NCBI GenBank assembly: GCA_022836615.1
Contig: MU405250.1
Coordinates: 1-64,000, forward strand
DNA length: 64,000 nucleotides
From: Annulohypoxylon bovei var. microspora
Taxonomy: Eukaryota; Ascomycota; Sordariomycetes; Xylariales; Hypoxylaceae
Direction: 5' to 3'
Below, piece by piece: positions 46,849 through 59,700 of this stretch. The position numbers and the translations under genes were made by a program. Positions within the stretch are counted from its first letter, which is position 1. Every line of letters starts with the position of its first letter. The notes below the pieces were generated by a model, which was not told where the DNA came from, did no database searches, and saw only the letters and a list, made by a program, of their open reading frames with translations.

Positions 46849-47709
46849 TCACGACTCAGCAGCGGCCTTCTTGGCCTTCGTGCCTCGGGGCTTGGGCTCC
46901 GGGGTAGGCTTAGGGTCCTTCTGGGACTTGCGGATAGCAGAGACGCGGGCAACGGCGGCTTCACGGAGGTCGGCTCGGTAACCGGACTTGGCGGCCTGGT
47001 TGGCAACGGTCTTGTAGATCCTATAGAGTTGCGCGTGTTAATAAACCAATATCCCATACATATCAACCACACATTAGGTAGAATTAGGTAAAAGAGATGG
47101 CTGATACTAGCTACCACCGCCACAAGTTGGCATAGGTATAGTTATAGGTCATCCTTTTATACCCTCCTATCCGATCCGAGATCAAGATATGTAGGAGAAA
47201 CTCACTTTCGTGCAGGCTGGCCGCCGCTGTGGGTAACCTCGGTGGTGTTCTTAGCGGGCTTCAACGAGTCGGACTCCTTCTTGCTGATGATCTTGACACC
47301 GTTCTTCTCTGCGGGTTGGACGCCAATGGCCTAGTTTTCCAATTGTAAGTTTTACTGGTATCGATTTATATTGGGTCGGCTTGTTCATACCTTGTCGTTC
47401 ACGAATCCAGCATGCTAGCTTTGTGTTAGTATATGTTCTTATATGTTTCAATATCTCCTCAAATTTAGTAGTTAAATCTTACTTTACGAGTGTTCTTGTT
47501 GACCAAGTTCAGAGGATCCCGCGAGAACTGAACACCGCCAGACTCTTTTCTCTTGACGAGGTAAGAGTTGTTAGCTCCTACATTATATCACGAAACTGTC
47601 AGCCTTCAACCCGTGTCCTACTAGTTAATCTCGTAATTTAGGCCCATGACATACGGGAGATCTCCCAGACAAGGTCTGAGGAGATGAGGTTGCTTGCGGT
47701 AACGGCCAT
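46849..47709 (-). CDS. 60S ribosomal protein eL28
   Basis: Minus strand, five exons: 47709..47655, 47577..47483, 47414..47391, 47330..47206, 47020..46849; 156 aa. Spliced product: MAVTASNLISSDLVWEISRA, then NNSYLVKRKESGGVQFSRDP and LNLVNKNTRKHAGFVNDKAI, a typical eL28 start. The middle is QPAEKNGVKIISKKESDS; the tail KPRGTKAKKAAAES is basic and Ala-rich. One exon is only 24 nt (HAGFVNDK). eL28 is a peripheral 60S protein present in filamentous fungi and fission yeast but lost from S. cerevisiae (family knowledge). Introns of 77, 68, 60 and 185 nt were checked for C/D-box snoRNAs by eye; none is clear. Many introns in a ribosomal protein gene are typical of Pezizomycotina. Confidence 0.92.
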
Positions 47710-48460
47710 CTTGTGTTAAATCTCGAAGTTGGGGGAAAAGCGCAAAGAATGGTAAATTTCGATTCGACTGATCTACAACTTGACGAATTCGAAAAGCTCA
47801 CGGCGCAATTGTCCAAGTGTGGGAGTCGCTTAATTAGCTAAATCAAGACTAGCTTCTTCCTATCTAATATCTAATGTGCATAAACCTAAGTATATTTATG
47901 CATAAGGATATCCACAGCATTGACGATATGAAGGTACTTAGGTACTTAGTATTACGAAATACCTACAATGGAGATGTGTAAGCAATCTTGGGGGATATCC
48001 ACTTAGAAACGTGGCCACGCAATATGCACGGGCCATGTATCTCGTTAAAATGCCCCATTAAACCCAAATCGGTAGCACTTTGCTATTTAGGACTCCAGGA
48101 GCGTCCGGGTTGTCGTCAGTCCCAGTGAGACGGGCACTTAATCGATCCACTAGAACATCCTCGACTCGACTTTCTATGCAAAGAAGGCCGTCTCTTCCGA
48201 TGGCCTCCATGTGAACCACGATATCATACCTATTCTAATTTACTTTCTACCTTTGCGAATTCTTCATCCACTCACTTTCTCTTGTGTTGTTTTTCTTGAC
48301 CCTTCTCCTTCCTTCGGCTCCTCATCTTCGAAGGACCGCGACTTTCTAATTGAACCACTCGGTTGCCTCAATCCGGCGACTGTCTCACGATTCTCATTCG
48401 CCACCCCTCACCCTCAAACATCAACCTCACAAAACCTCACAAGAAACAGATCAACCAAAA
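47710..48460. other. Divergent promoter region eL28/DUF2015
   Basis: 751 bp between divergent genes. The right part (48200-48460) is C/T-rich and is the likely leader of the DUF2015 gene. No separate gene seen. Confidence 0.5.
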
Positions 48461-48829
48461 ATGGGCTACCTCCTCTACTCGATCACCTTCGCGGCGCTCG
48501 TCGTCGGCACGATCATCTACCTGACGCGAAGCTACTGGATCTCGATATTCCGCCGCAACCACGCATACTCGCGGCTGGCTGGCTCGTTCGCGGGCGACAT
48601 CGAAGCCGGTTTGTCAAGCAACACCTTCGACCTAGGCGCCAACGTGAGCGGCGGCGACGGCCGCGCCGGCCTCGACGACGACGCCAAGGCCCAGATCCTC
48701 GCCATCATGAAGAAGCGCCGCATGCCGTTCGACGAGGCCCGCCGTGTCTACATGGAGCAGCGCTTTAGCGCAAACGGCATCGGTGCCGATGGACGGCCTA
48801 AGGACCCCAAGTTCGTCAGCTTCTCGTAG
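48461..48829 (+). CDS. DUF2015 family small membrane protein
   Basis: A single exon of 122 aa. The N-terminus MGYLLYSITFAALVVGTIIY is a strong membrane helix (residues 3-25) followed by basic RSYWISIFRRN. The conserved C-terminal half reads AQILAIMKKRRMPFDEARRV then YMEQRFSANGIGADGRPKDP, ending KFVSFS, the pattern I associate with the fungal DUF2015 family. The ATG at 48461 is preferred: the open frame extends upstream without an ATG or family match. Codon use is strongly GC3-biased. Function is unknown; the topology suggests a single-pass anchor with a cytosolic helical domain. Confidence 0.8.
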   Translation: MGYLLYSITFAALVVGTIIYLTRSYWISIFRRNHAYSRLAGSFAGDIEAGLSSNTFDLGANVSGGDGRAGLDDDAKAQILAIMKKRRMPFDEARRVYMEQRFSANGIGADGRPKDPKFVSFS

Positions 48830-50356
48830 GGCTTTGCAAACTCGTAAACATGGGGATACGGACGGGTCGTCGCGCCCTGCTGTCTACACCTATGCGAAGG
48901 GACAGTGTGTATGTGTATGTATTTGGCAAGGACGGGATCTCGGGCTGGTCGGTTGGTTGCCAGCATGGATATGGAGGACGGAGGACGGACGGATAGGTGG
49001 AAGGCATAGGCGACGGACCGACCGGATTCTCAGCGATAAACATTCGCGTTTTCTTTAAACATCTCGACGGCATGGCGTTTACGGACATGGATTATTCATT
49101 GGCAAGGCTCGGTGGTTCTACTGTCTTCGGACACTTGGTATCTGGAACTATCGACCTAAAGCAGGTTATTTATATCGTTCACTCGGCGTAATGGAGAGAG
49201 GAGGGAAGGGACATCAGGGTTTACAATTGAAAACCTTGGAAGGTTATATTTAAACAGCATAGTCGCGGAGGACGACTATGGAGGACGGTAATGGATCGTT
49301 CGAAATCTACCTACATACCCACAACAGTTTTTATTTTATTTGAATTCAATGACTGAATCTCCCAGCAATATGTTTACTCTTCATGTATACTGCTATATGA
49401 TAAATCTGTGCATGTCATAGTTCGCAACTGGTCACTTTATCATTGAGAGATAGAGAAACCCAGCAATGTAGATAATCAAGCAATGACATAGGTACTTTAC
49501 TCCAGCATCCAGAGCGACTCCCTTTCCTTAACTTACCCCTGGACCCTAAGTACATGTAGGTATGATTTCAAGCTATGCGTAACACCAACACATGACGACG
49601 CCGTGTAAAGTAAGTACTTTGTAGAACCGATAGAAGCATTGTCGTATTCCTATAAGACCTGCATATGTAGACTACGTTTTTATATGATAGGTACAAGAGA
49701 AAGATTGATCCATGCAAAAGAACACTATATTCTGCATATACATGAATGACAACGCACACCCACAGTTCAGACCAAATATACAATCCCAAGCCAAGCCAAG
49801 CGGAACTCCAGATGATGTCGATTATTCATAACACATGCATCTACGAACTCAATTCACATTCTCCTCAAAGAGGAAGAAAAGGAAAAAAATCAGTTTCAAA
49901 ACTTAGAAGACATTAGGTTTTATTTAGCCATTAAATCTGGTTGTTTGTACTATATCCAGCCATTCAACCATTTGTACACGTTTGCGTCCCTTTCAATCAT
50001 CGAGGTAACGACGGGAACACGAGAGAGTCGCCTCTTCTTTCATCTTCATCTACGAGGCCGCTCCCCCGTTTTGTTTCCATCTCTTTCTAGGTAAATTTCT
50101 CGAAAAAAGCACACACATGCAGCACCCGGAACGCCGTCATTAAGGGCGGGCCCAGCATTCATTCTGCCCGTTGTCTATATGACCCCTCTTCCTCTAATTA
50201 AGCCCGCCCAATCTCAACCCCAACGCCTCGTTCCGTTGACAGACATCACAGGACGAGACGTGTTTTTCGTCAGCCACGCTCACGGAGCCACGGCCGATCC
50301 TAGAGTACTAGGAGAAAGAAAACGGGTGCCTTTTCAAATAATGCGACGGCAAGAGC
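48830..50356. other. Intergenic DUF2015-ERG3 (convergent, 1.5 kb)
   Basis: Two 3' ends. Frames of 60-104 codons (48744-49191, 49568-49789, 50179-50373) are overlaps or chance. No RNA gene or repeat of note. Confidence 0.5.
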
Positions 50357-51462
50357 TTAGTTGTTCTTCTTGACGCCGGCGGGGTCGTAGGTGCGGTCGT
50401 CCTCGCCCTCGACCTCCTTGACCATCTTCTCCATCTCCTTTACCTGCTTCTTCCATTGGTCCTGGCTCATCTTCGCCTCCTTTTGGAACAGGTCCTCGTC
50501 GGGCTGGCGGTAGCTGCGGCCAAGACGGTCCCAGAAGGTGGTATACTGGCCATAGTTGTAGTTGAAGTACAGGTGGTGCATGGTGTGGCAGGCGGCGCCG
50601 TTGATGACGGGGCTATTGGCCACGTACTCGCCGTCGTGGATCATGATGGTCCAGAAGTTGACGAAGATGAACAGGCCGACCGACGCGAACTTGTTGAGCG
50701 GGAAGAGGAGAGGGAAGACGTGGTAAGGGAGAGACTGCGCCCAGCCGTCGACGGGGTGGAAGGCGTGCGAAGCGTACGGCGAGGGCATGATCCACTTGTG
50801 GTGAGGCTTGTGGAGGTGCTTGTAGATCAACGGATGGTGGAGGCCACGGTGGATCAGGTAGATGCAGGCGTCGGTAAATAGGATGAAAAAGGGGTACTGC
50901 AAAATTTCATACCACATACCAGGCCCATCGGCAGGAGTGTCGTAAAGTCTGGTATAACCGCGGACGTCTGCAAGCCAAAAGGGGACGGTCAGTGCGGACA
51001 TGCCGGGCATCGACTTCGTCGCCTGCTTGATCTCGAGCCACATCTGGTTCTTGAGGTACTTGGGATGTTGCGTCGTCTTCTTGTCGAATACGAAGAGGTA
51101 TGATAGTGTGGCAAACAAGAAGTATAGGACGAAACCGAAGATCCTAAGGGTATCGGATTAGCATCAAACATTAAACATTGACTATACATCGAAAGGGGGA
51201 TGGTCACGAACCAGGTAATCAGAAATAGGGTTATGCATTGTCGATATACATTATCCCTATTCCATGCGCTCATGTAGGCATATTCGGTGGGCTCGAAAGA
51301 GAAGTAAGGGTTTGCGGTCTTGAACCGCCATGACGATGAATCCCGGGCTGTGGTGTTGCTGGTGTTGTCTAAGATGTCATAGGGAAGCGACTTCGCCGGG
51401 AGTGCCCAGGCGTAGACATAGTCGGTAACGAAGGTGTCGGTGATTTCGAGCACGACATCCAT
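50357..51462 (-). CDS. erg3: Sterol C5(6)-desaturase ERG3
   Basis: Minus strand, exons 51462..51212 and 51143..50357, 345 aa; a 68-nt intron (GTTCGT...CTTAG) joins LITW to IFGFVLYFLF. The fatty-acid-hydroxylase/desaturase fold shows all three His clusters: HRGLHH (182-187), HKPHH (195-199) and HTMHH (270-274), which bind the di-iron centre, plus YFNYNYGQYTTFWDRLG. Several hydrophobic segments anchor it in the ER. Erg3 introduces the C5-C6 double bond in episterol on the way to ergosterol; its loss is a known route to azole tolerance (family knowledge). The C-terminus is hydrophilic and Lys/Glu-rich (KKQVKEMEKMVKEVEGED) and lacks an obvious KKxx signal. Confidence 0.95.
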
Positions 51463-52829
51463 GATGGAGAGATTGGAAAGCGAGGAATTGTCACGCGATA
51501 CTCAGAATGAAGTGCACGACAAAACAAAAACGAAGGGCGAACGAGAGTAATTAAAGGAGTGTGCCGAGCGCAATGTTTTGAAGAAATTTGCTCTGATCCT
51601 CTAAAGTCAAGGAATAAGTGTATGCAATTTCGCGAGTCGCGGCGTCAGGCCTCTCAATTGGAGAATATTTCTCTGGGCTCGGAGTTTAGATTTGAATTAT
51701 CGGAGCCAGGGGGGCGAGAGGACCCTTCGTTCTAGGTCGTTCCTGACTAGTAAAGCTTGCAATCGATACCGATAGGTGGATGCAACACCTTTAACTTCTG
51801 AGGATGCAGAGTTAAGTGGGAAAGTGGAAAGTATATTGCTAGACTCGAGGGAATTATTCTGCTTTTATTTACTGTAACCGTCGAACCATCCTTCAATTGC
51901 ATCGACCCATTCGAGGGAGCAGGGATGACAACTGTCGAGATGTCATATCGGTAACGAACTTTGACATGCCAGACATTCTAGAAAAGGTGGGAAAGGTGGA
52001 ATAGGAGGAAAATAGGAGTCGACGTGCATAGTAGTTCGACTTGTGATTCGTTAGAAACATGACACCACTGGGATCTCAACTATCCGGGGACGATGGGTCT
52101 TCCGGTTTATCCAAGTCTCCACGACCCTGGGTTCTTTCCAGTTCTGTGATAGAGTAGCGGTAACTAACTCAAATTTTCTTTTTTCTCATTAAAGTCATTA
52201 GACTCCCTACGTAATAGATGGTTTAAACCTTTTTGGGTTGCGTGACTGCCACAAACGCGCTATAAATCGGCTCATCGTCCGCGATCTGATAAGGAAAAAT
52301 GTAAGGAACCCCATTTTTCATTCCCGCATCGAACCGTTCTTTACCCAAAGCGGACTCGTATTCGTATTCAGCGTGATCTAACACGTGGAGAGCGATGCTC
52401 TAATTACTCGCCAGGCTTTTGCACTGCCGACCTTCTCCCGATCTTCTCCCGGGGGGTTCGGCCGTCTAGGATCTCCGTCGGACGCCGAGAGTCAGATCTT
52501 TACCTCTTAATGAAGCTATCTACATACGACAGCCTATGATATCCTGTGACAATGAGGTAGCTAAGTTACAGTGCGAGCTTCATCTTCATGATTTAACCTC
52601 GGAACAGCTCACTCTTTAAATCGACCGTAAGAACCAAATGATTCTACAGTGCTTGAGTCAAATCAACATTTTCAAGGTGTGATCTTTCTAAGTATCAGTT
52701 GTCTAACTTAACACGGCAACATATATTCACTTTAACGTCAAGGCTCATGGATTTATCAAAATTTTGCTCAACCAGAAAGTAATTCGCTAGGCATGCTATG
52801 TATGTACAAGTCTCTTCTAGAAAGAAATT
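51463..52829. other. Intergenic ERG3-UstYa-like (1.37 kb)
   Basis: ERG3 promoter and the 3' flank of the UstYa-like gene. No gene, RNA or repeat of note; no sterol-response motif was confidently located. Confidence 0.5.
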
Positions 52830-53757
52830 TCAGTGCTCGGGTTCGTCTGGTCCCCTTGGCACAGTGTGGTCGACAGCCCATTTCCGGATGCTATCGAAGT
52901 TCCTGCAAGTGTGTGGTGTGCTGTAGTTCGGCCACGGGTCCCCGTCGTTAAATGGAAACTGGAAACTGAATACGCCAATGTCTCCCTGGCACATGACGAA
53001 TTGCCGCAGTGCGTCAATGCAGTGATCGAGATGACCCGTCAGATCCGGGGGCGGTGCAGACGTATCCCCTCCCAAAGGTGAGTAGTAGTCTTTATAGACG
53101 TTTTGTCGCAATAGGTTTAGGCAGTGTAATTGGTGGAACACTTCGACGGCAACTCGATAACCCGGCTTCCCGTTCGGATCGGTGATGGCCAGGGAGCTAT
53201 CGGGGTCGAGACCCAGATTTATCATCTCTTTACGAGATATCATTGTGTCACCAACTGATATTAATGTTAGATTTCATAGCATATGTGTTTCGGTGAATAT
53301 AGTTGAACATACTGGCTGAAATCTCATCCCATCTTGCGTCCACGTCATCGCCTTTGCCAATAAAGGGGCCTTTCGCTATTGGGGGCAGATCGAAGTGCTG
53401 CGTCTCGTACTTTACTGCACTAACGGCGGGTGCTATTGACATTATTAGCTTCCAGTCCACCTAGTAGATAATGAGATATCTCTTCAACATACACCATGAC
53501 GAGTATTTCTTCGTATAGTCCGAGTCTGTTACTTTGAAAGTTTTCGTGCAGAAGGATAGGGTAAAGAATATTAAAGAGATTGATAGGAGAACAGCATGGC
53601 ATAGCCAAACCCAATGCGGGCTTAACCTTCGCAACCGGTCTGGTATTGATGTGGTGTCTCTGGTCTCTGTCCACTTCTCATCTAATCCTTCCTCCTTAGC
53701 AAGGAAAGGTTCCTCGTCAAGAGGGTCTAAGGTGACTGAGCGATACGACTTCCCCAT
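52830..53757 (-). CDS. UstYa-family oxidase-like protein (DUF3328)
   Basis: Minus strand, exons 53757..53493, 53432..53313 and 53254..52830, 269 aa. A short cytosolic N-terminus precedes one membrane helix (about 49-69, HWVWLCHAVLLSISLIFFTL). The luminal part has the two family-defining HxxHC motifs, HQLHC (169-173) and HLDHC (203-207), about 30 residues apart. Introns of 60 and 58 nt keep frame; the second acceptor gives VKYETQHFDLPP then IGDTMISRKEM. UstYa/UstYb homologues catalyse oxidative cyclisation or related steps in fungal RiPP (dikaritin) and other secondary-metabolite pathways (family knowledge). No precursor peptide, protease, tyrosinase or P450 is nearby, so the substrate is unknown. 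Confidence 0.85.
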
Positions 53758-56700
53758 ATTGATTGAGCAGAATTTGATACAAAAGCACACCTGGTGCGGT
53801 AAAGAAACGAAACGAAAGGTCAGAATTACACCCTACACAGGACAGAATCGCCGGACAAGAAGAGAAAGAAGAAAATGGGCGGGATGGTCACAGATAATAA
53901 AAGAGAACGCCATTCTTCAGCCCTGTCTGGGGTCAGTAGGCCATCAATACAATAGCAGGTCGCTACGAGTTGCGCGCCAAGCGTAATCCACGAAACGATC
54001 CTCGATACGTGTGGAGGATCATCGCTGATTGGCAATTCACAAGAGATTCGGTTATCCATCACGAATGTTACAGCATCAGTGTCTCAGGACGCCTTAACTT
54101 GTATCATGCTCGCGCTTAACACCTAAGAAGAGCGTGGGCTTCAGGGGTGCATTTCCATTCTTGGGCAGGAATTAGAGTAGAAGGGTCTCCTAGGTCCTCA
54201 TCAAGCAGGGGGTATGAAACTCGCGAAGTTGTAAATACTGAAGCTTTTTACGAGTTACAATACACGAATAATAAACAGTCAGATATTTGCTAACAATAGG
54301 CTATAAAATACAATTGAACGGGTACACTGAACTCGAATACACAACGCGAATGATAATCAATTCGAATCTCGTTCTCCAGTCTTTGATTTTCAAGATGAAC
54401 AGATCAGAAGTAGGGGTCGTAATTAGTGGAATCAGTATTGTTTCAGCTTGGACTCGAAACGTCAAGATTAAGCGATTATGTAATTACAGGGGTTATGCAG
54501 CCGACCTGCCGACTAGGTAAGGTCTTAATATGTCAAACTCCACATATGGAATTATTAGAGAATAACTTCTTGCCATCAATTACGTGCGCCCAGAAATCAA
54601 GACGATCATACTAGTATTACGTAGGTAGGTACCTAGTATGCGTTGTTCATCTATCATGAGCAGCATGAGCTACCACGTTAGTATTGAGATAGTAACTCTA
54701 GAAGCTCTAGTTGCGAAGGGTTGAAAGAAAAGTATACATATCCAATAACTACAGTATGTAACTAATATGTATGATACTAAATTCTGACTCCGAATTTCTT
54801 AAGGTTTGCGACTCAAACTCATACGTACATTCGGTACTTCAGGGACCAACTGCCAAACCCACTCTTAGAAGGACCCAGCTGGAAGGAACCAATATGCACC
54901 TAAGAACTATATTTTTATTTGTGGTTTTGGCTTGGTAAAGGTTAATCTTTGATAGGTATCGAACTTACTGTACACCCACATGCCGCATCAAAGTCGAAAG
55001 ACCTCATTTCGGCAATAGAATTGAACCATGCTTTCAGCATTTCAGTATCAACCAGCCCTAGTGGGGTTGTGGGCTCCCGTCTCGACCTCAACCATCATAC
55101 GATAGGCATGACCCGACTGACCACCATGGTTTGACGCAACATACGACGAGACACCTCAGTCTCAAGTCCTCTACCAATTTTTAAACTCGCTGGTGATCAT
55201 CCAAGAAAGGGGACTTGAGGCCAGGAGTCGAATGTCTCCCAATAATCTTGATTTCAATTTAAAAGCACCACGTTCAACATACAAGTTAAGACAATATATC
55301 GACCGAGAAAACAGAACTGAGAGGACCTATCGAAAATACGAGTTCTACTATGATGACATGGACGGAATCATGTGAGATATATAATCACTAGAGCCGCTGG
55401 AGAGCTGAGTTCCAGAGCCCATCGCGCATTTCGAACAGTTGGTGCTACCGAGTCATCGTGACATAGATATGCATAGCCTGCATTGGTGAAGGCTTCGGGG
55501 ACGTAATCGAGCACAGGTCTTGATGTTTCTCGTCGACTATTTACTCAGCCTCTGTCTTCGAATATTAGGACGTGCATCTGAGGGAGTCTGATCATAGACA
55601 CTCCCTTTCTACTTGACCCTCTGTTTAGCTTCGAAATAAGTAGCATGCACACTAATGCAAGAACAGTTGACGCCATCGTCAAGTTTGCCACATACTCGGC
55701 AACGATAGAAGCCGACTCACCGGCTCAAACCGGTCCAAACAGCGCCTCTGTCAATAACTTTATAAAGGTAAAGTGCTCGGGCTCACTCTTAGTCAGTCGA
55801 GAGTGCCTTGAAATTCACATCTGAAAGGAACGAAATATTGGAGTTTACGGGTGGCGCTATAAGCTCTATCGTCGCTTCGAGTTTAAATTCGGCATGTCGC
55901 CCCCTTTATACCTCATTCTCTAGTCTGTTCATTAGCTCAGCCACACGCGCGTACGCCCGTTCGAAACGACGCTCGAGAAGCCTAACGCCACGGGGTAAGA
56001 GGCGATGTCTAAATGGCTAATATTTAGGCTAAGGGGCTTTGAAAGCCAACAAGCCTCGCCTCCGCAACCCTTAAGCATATAGAGAACAGACTTTAGGTTC
56101 TATGACCCCATTAACGTACGTCTACCTACTAGCCGCATACATCGCCAAGTTTTCAGTTTCAACGTCCATGTGGCGGCTGACTCAATGCTTAATTAGCCGC
56201 TGTCTCCAGAGGTACCACGTATCAATCATCGGTGGTGGGTGGGGGAATGGTTCGGGCCAAGCTGATGCTTAGCTTAGAAGATGTGGACAGCCGTGAATCT
56301 ATGCATCGGCCCGGGTGATAGCCCCGTTGCCTACCCATAAGGAAGTCGGCGCCGATAGCGAGACGAAGAACGGAGTTTCATCTTCCGTATAAGAAATTAT
56401 TGTTATGTTACTATAAACAAAAGGATGGAAGGATCAAACCGACGTGTTCTGGTGTTGGTGAAGGACCGAATTTATTCGTTGCTTGGTATGTACGCTAAGT
56501 TTGGCAAAAGAAATCATCTTGGCCATACACTCGAGAATCATATGCAAGGCATTGGATACTGCAGGAATCAGATAATAATTGATGACATACATTGGTACAT
56601 TGTCCGCCGCACGTAAGACGTTGGATGTAATGCCCGGTAATATATTGAGGAGGAACTTTCCATTAAAATCCAGGTTGATGTAGTAATCTGCGAAGCGGCT

Positions 56701-59700
56701 TATACCCGCGCTCATGCAGCCCGAAATGAATGTATGTACTATGTAGATAAGAATCCGGGGCTGACTCGTCGGGGATAATTTGCTGAATACCTATTATGTG
56801 ACGTCTCCAAGAGTTCCAAGCGACTGGCTATTTGACACTCGGATATATCCTATAGGTGGATTTTTTGAACGTCATAGGTAGGTTTAATAGAGCTACGCGT
56901 GAAATACTAAATTTCAAATCAGGGGCTAATAAGATCAGATTTGGACGTTGGCAAATATTTAGATACCTACCTAGGTAGGTGCTTATTATGTACTCACTTA
57001 TTAAGTTCATTATGCTGCAAGGCTGAAGATATCCCACCTATTCTTTACTAGGAGTTTACTTATGCTTGATCGATTTACTTGGCAGTTACTCGTGGACCTG
57101 CCCGTTGAAGTATCGCTTCGACCTTACGCGGCTGGGGCAAGAAGTTAAACCTTGCGCTCCTAAAGCTTAGGTGAATGGCCCCAGCATACCGTAACGTCCA
57201 ACCGCTTGATCTGGCATTAAGATATTATGTGTACAACCTAACCTTCCTGTACTATGTAGACGCATCAACGATTTGAGTCTTCTCGCTCGTCGGCTAGCAA
57301 GATTCAGGGTTACCTACATTGATGTGTTTTTCTCGGCTGAGGTAGCACAGAAGTTTGTGGACAAGGTATTGCGGGATGGTTCATATTCAGGTCGGGATTC
57401 ATGAGTATAAGTGAGTATAGATGAATAAGACGAAAGCTCTTTCTACTTAGATTTAACTAATATTGTTCTTACCTTAAGAATTAATACCTATACATATGTG
57501 AACCTGCAAGCACAAGCAACTAAGACCTAGATCAAATGGCAAGTATAGGCGAATTTTGCAGCCCGTTTTTGCTTTGCTTGCTGCATGGATGGTAGCTACC
57601 AAGATGTCTTTAAAATAAGCAATCATAGAAAAGTCAAGGAGATAAGGCTAAGGTAAGGCTCCGACTTAGAATTCTAATGTTGATAAATGTCGTTAGATAT
57701 TTTACTATGACGACACTTTGCATGTCATAAAAACATAGTTTACCAAGATTAGGTAGGTAAAGCAGGGTTAAAATGCTCATCATTTCCTTTCGTGAGGATA
57801 GATAATATGTACCTATGTATGTGTAGATTTATTTTTCTTTATGCAACATGATTTCTACCCGTACGCTGTACAAGCGAAGTTTCCCTTCAAAATACTTTTG
57901 CCGAATTTAAGCCCACCCCGTTTTATTACAATGGAGGCGAGTCATGACCCGATAAAACCTAGTTGCGCGCCGTCGGTTATGTGGAGTTGAGTTAGACGGT
58001 AAATTTACCTATTATTGGATATGGGTACCGGCTATGCAAACACCATGCCGTGGCACTGGAGCTAAGTTAGCACCGAGACGGCGGGATTGCCCGAAACCTA
58101 CATAACCTTATGTTTACCGTTGATTGGCTGAATGGATAACAACTTTGAACCAATGAGGCTTAAAGCTTCTACATGTAATGATTGCCTACCTATAGTATAA
58201 CTATGCTCATACATATAGTTTGTCAACTCCAAACTACCTAGTAGCTATTTCTAATGATGGCGATGGTGACATTATTATCGTGTCTATGGAACCCTTTAGA
58301 AAAAGCTGAGCATATGAAGGCCACAGTCTAAATTGCCTTGCTTAATGAGAAATTATCACAATAGTCAACTCTTCTTACATGATCTTGACATTCGAATATT
58401 ATTAAACCACCTGACTACTTAAGCAGCAAAATCACTTGCAATTCTATGCATCTTTATAAGTTGCCACTAAGTGGACGGTCTTTATTTGGGTCTTTCTAGT
58501 GCAACCTGCAGGCTGACAAGCCGGTCTCTTAATTTTGCGTATTATTGCGCTTTATTCACATCGGGTTATTTTGATAGCTGATAAGTGTTTGACTGATCTG
58601 CAGGTTTTCTAAGAATGAAGAAAGTTTCGTAGCCTGCCTAAAGGATACCTACTAAGTAAGATAGGCCTCCGATCAAGATCCAACCCAGATACGATAGGTA
58701 CGTAGGTACATAGATACGGTAGCATTGCCGCAAAGTACGTAATTCTGTACTAGGTACCTTGAAAAGGTGGGGGAACAGGTGGCCACGCTTAAAAAGCTGG
58801 AACCTTTCCAAAGTATTTAGGTACTTGGTTCCAAGCTGGTAAGCTGGGTTCACGGCGGCCGTTAACTCACCGACCAGTTTCCACAGTTTCTTACATCCTG
58901 TCCCGAGCTGGATCTATTGCTGGCTCTCTCCTCCTTATTACTCCCCTGTCATCCAACCTCGGGAAAGCAGCACGTACAGTAGTCTTCTCTCCCGTACAAA
59001 TGTACCTTGTGACAAGGTTCCGAATTACCTAGGTACATATGCACCATATATGCAGACACGTAGCGCAAGCACAAAAGGAGGCGCTGAGACGATGCAACAC
59101 ATCTCAAAAAATTGCCTTCGTACATCTGCATTGCAGCAGAAAGTCAAGCCGCACCGTCCCATTTAAAGTCCATGTACCATACCGCATATGTGTGGAGGTA
59201 ATGTATGTATGTGAGTTAGTACCGTATGTACGTTATTATGTACCGATGTTTTCGCAGTGTACCTAACCCACTGCGCTTACCAGCTTCGGCTAAGTGGGGG
59301 CCATCTGCGTACCTAGCTTAGCCTCTTGGCAGCGTGCGCGCCCCAGTTCCTCCGTGAAATCGCGTTATCCACAATTCCACAAACTTTCCAGTCCATAAGC
59401 CCTGTGTGCGGCGTTAGGTAGTTTGTACTTCTTAGGCGCGTACCCATCCTAGCTCTAGGGACTGGTTTCCCTTTCCTGCTTGCCAATGGATCCCCCCATA
59501 TCTCCACTTCGATGCAGGTAGCCTTAACCCGGCATCCGCTAAAAAGAACCAGACTGTACCACAAAAAGTAAAAATCCGGCACTATCTGAAGGGTTGGAAA
59601 AAGAAAATCATAAAAAAGGGAACCTGTGATGTAGTACCGAAGTGGATTGTGTACATTGGTCCGTTGTCTCTGCAACCCCCTTGCAACTTTCTCACAATCC

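Noticed and set aside
47021..47205. snoRNA in the 185-nt eL28 intron
   Set aside because: No convincing C (RUGAUGA) and D (CUGA) boxes in the right spacing.
53826..54062. 78-codon reverse frame just upstream of the UstYa-like gene
   Set aside because: One hydrophobic stretch but no family signal; likely promoter DNA.
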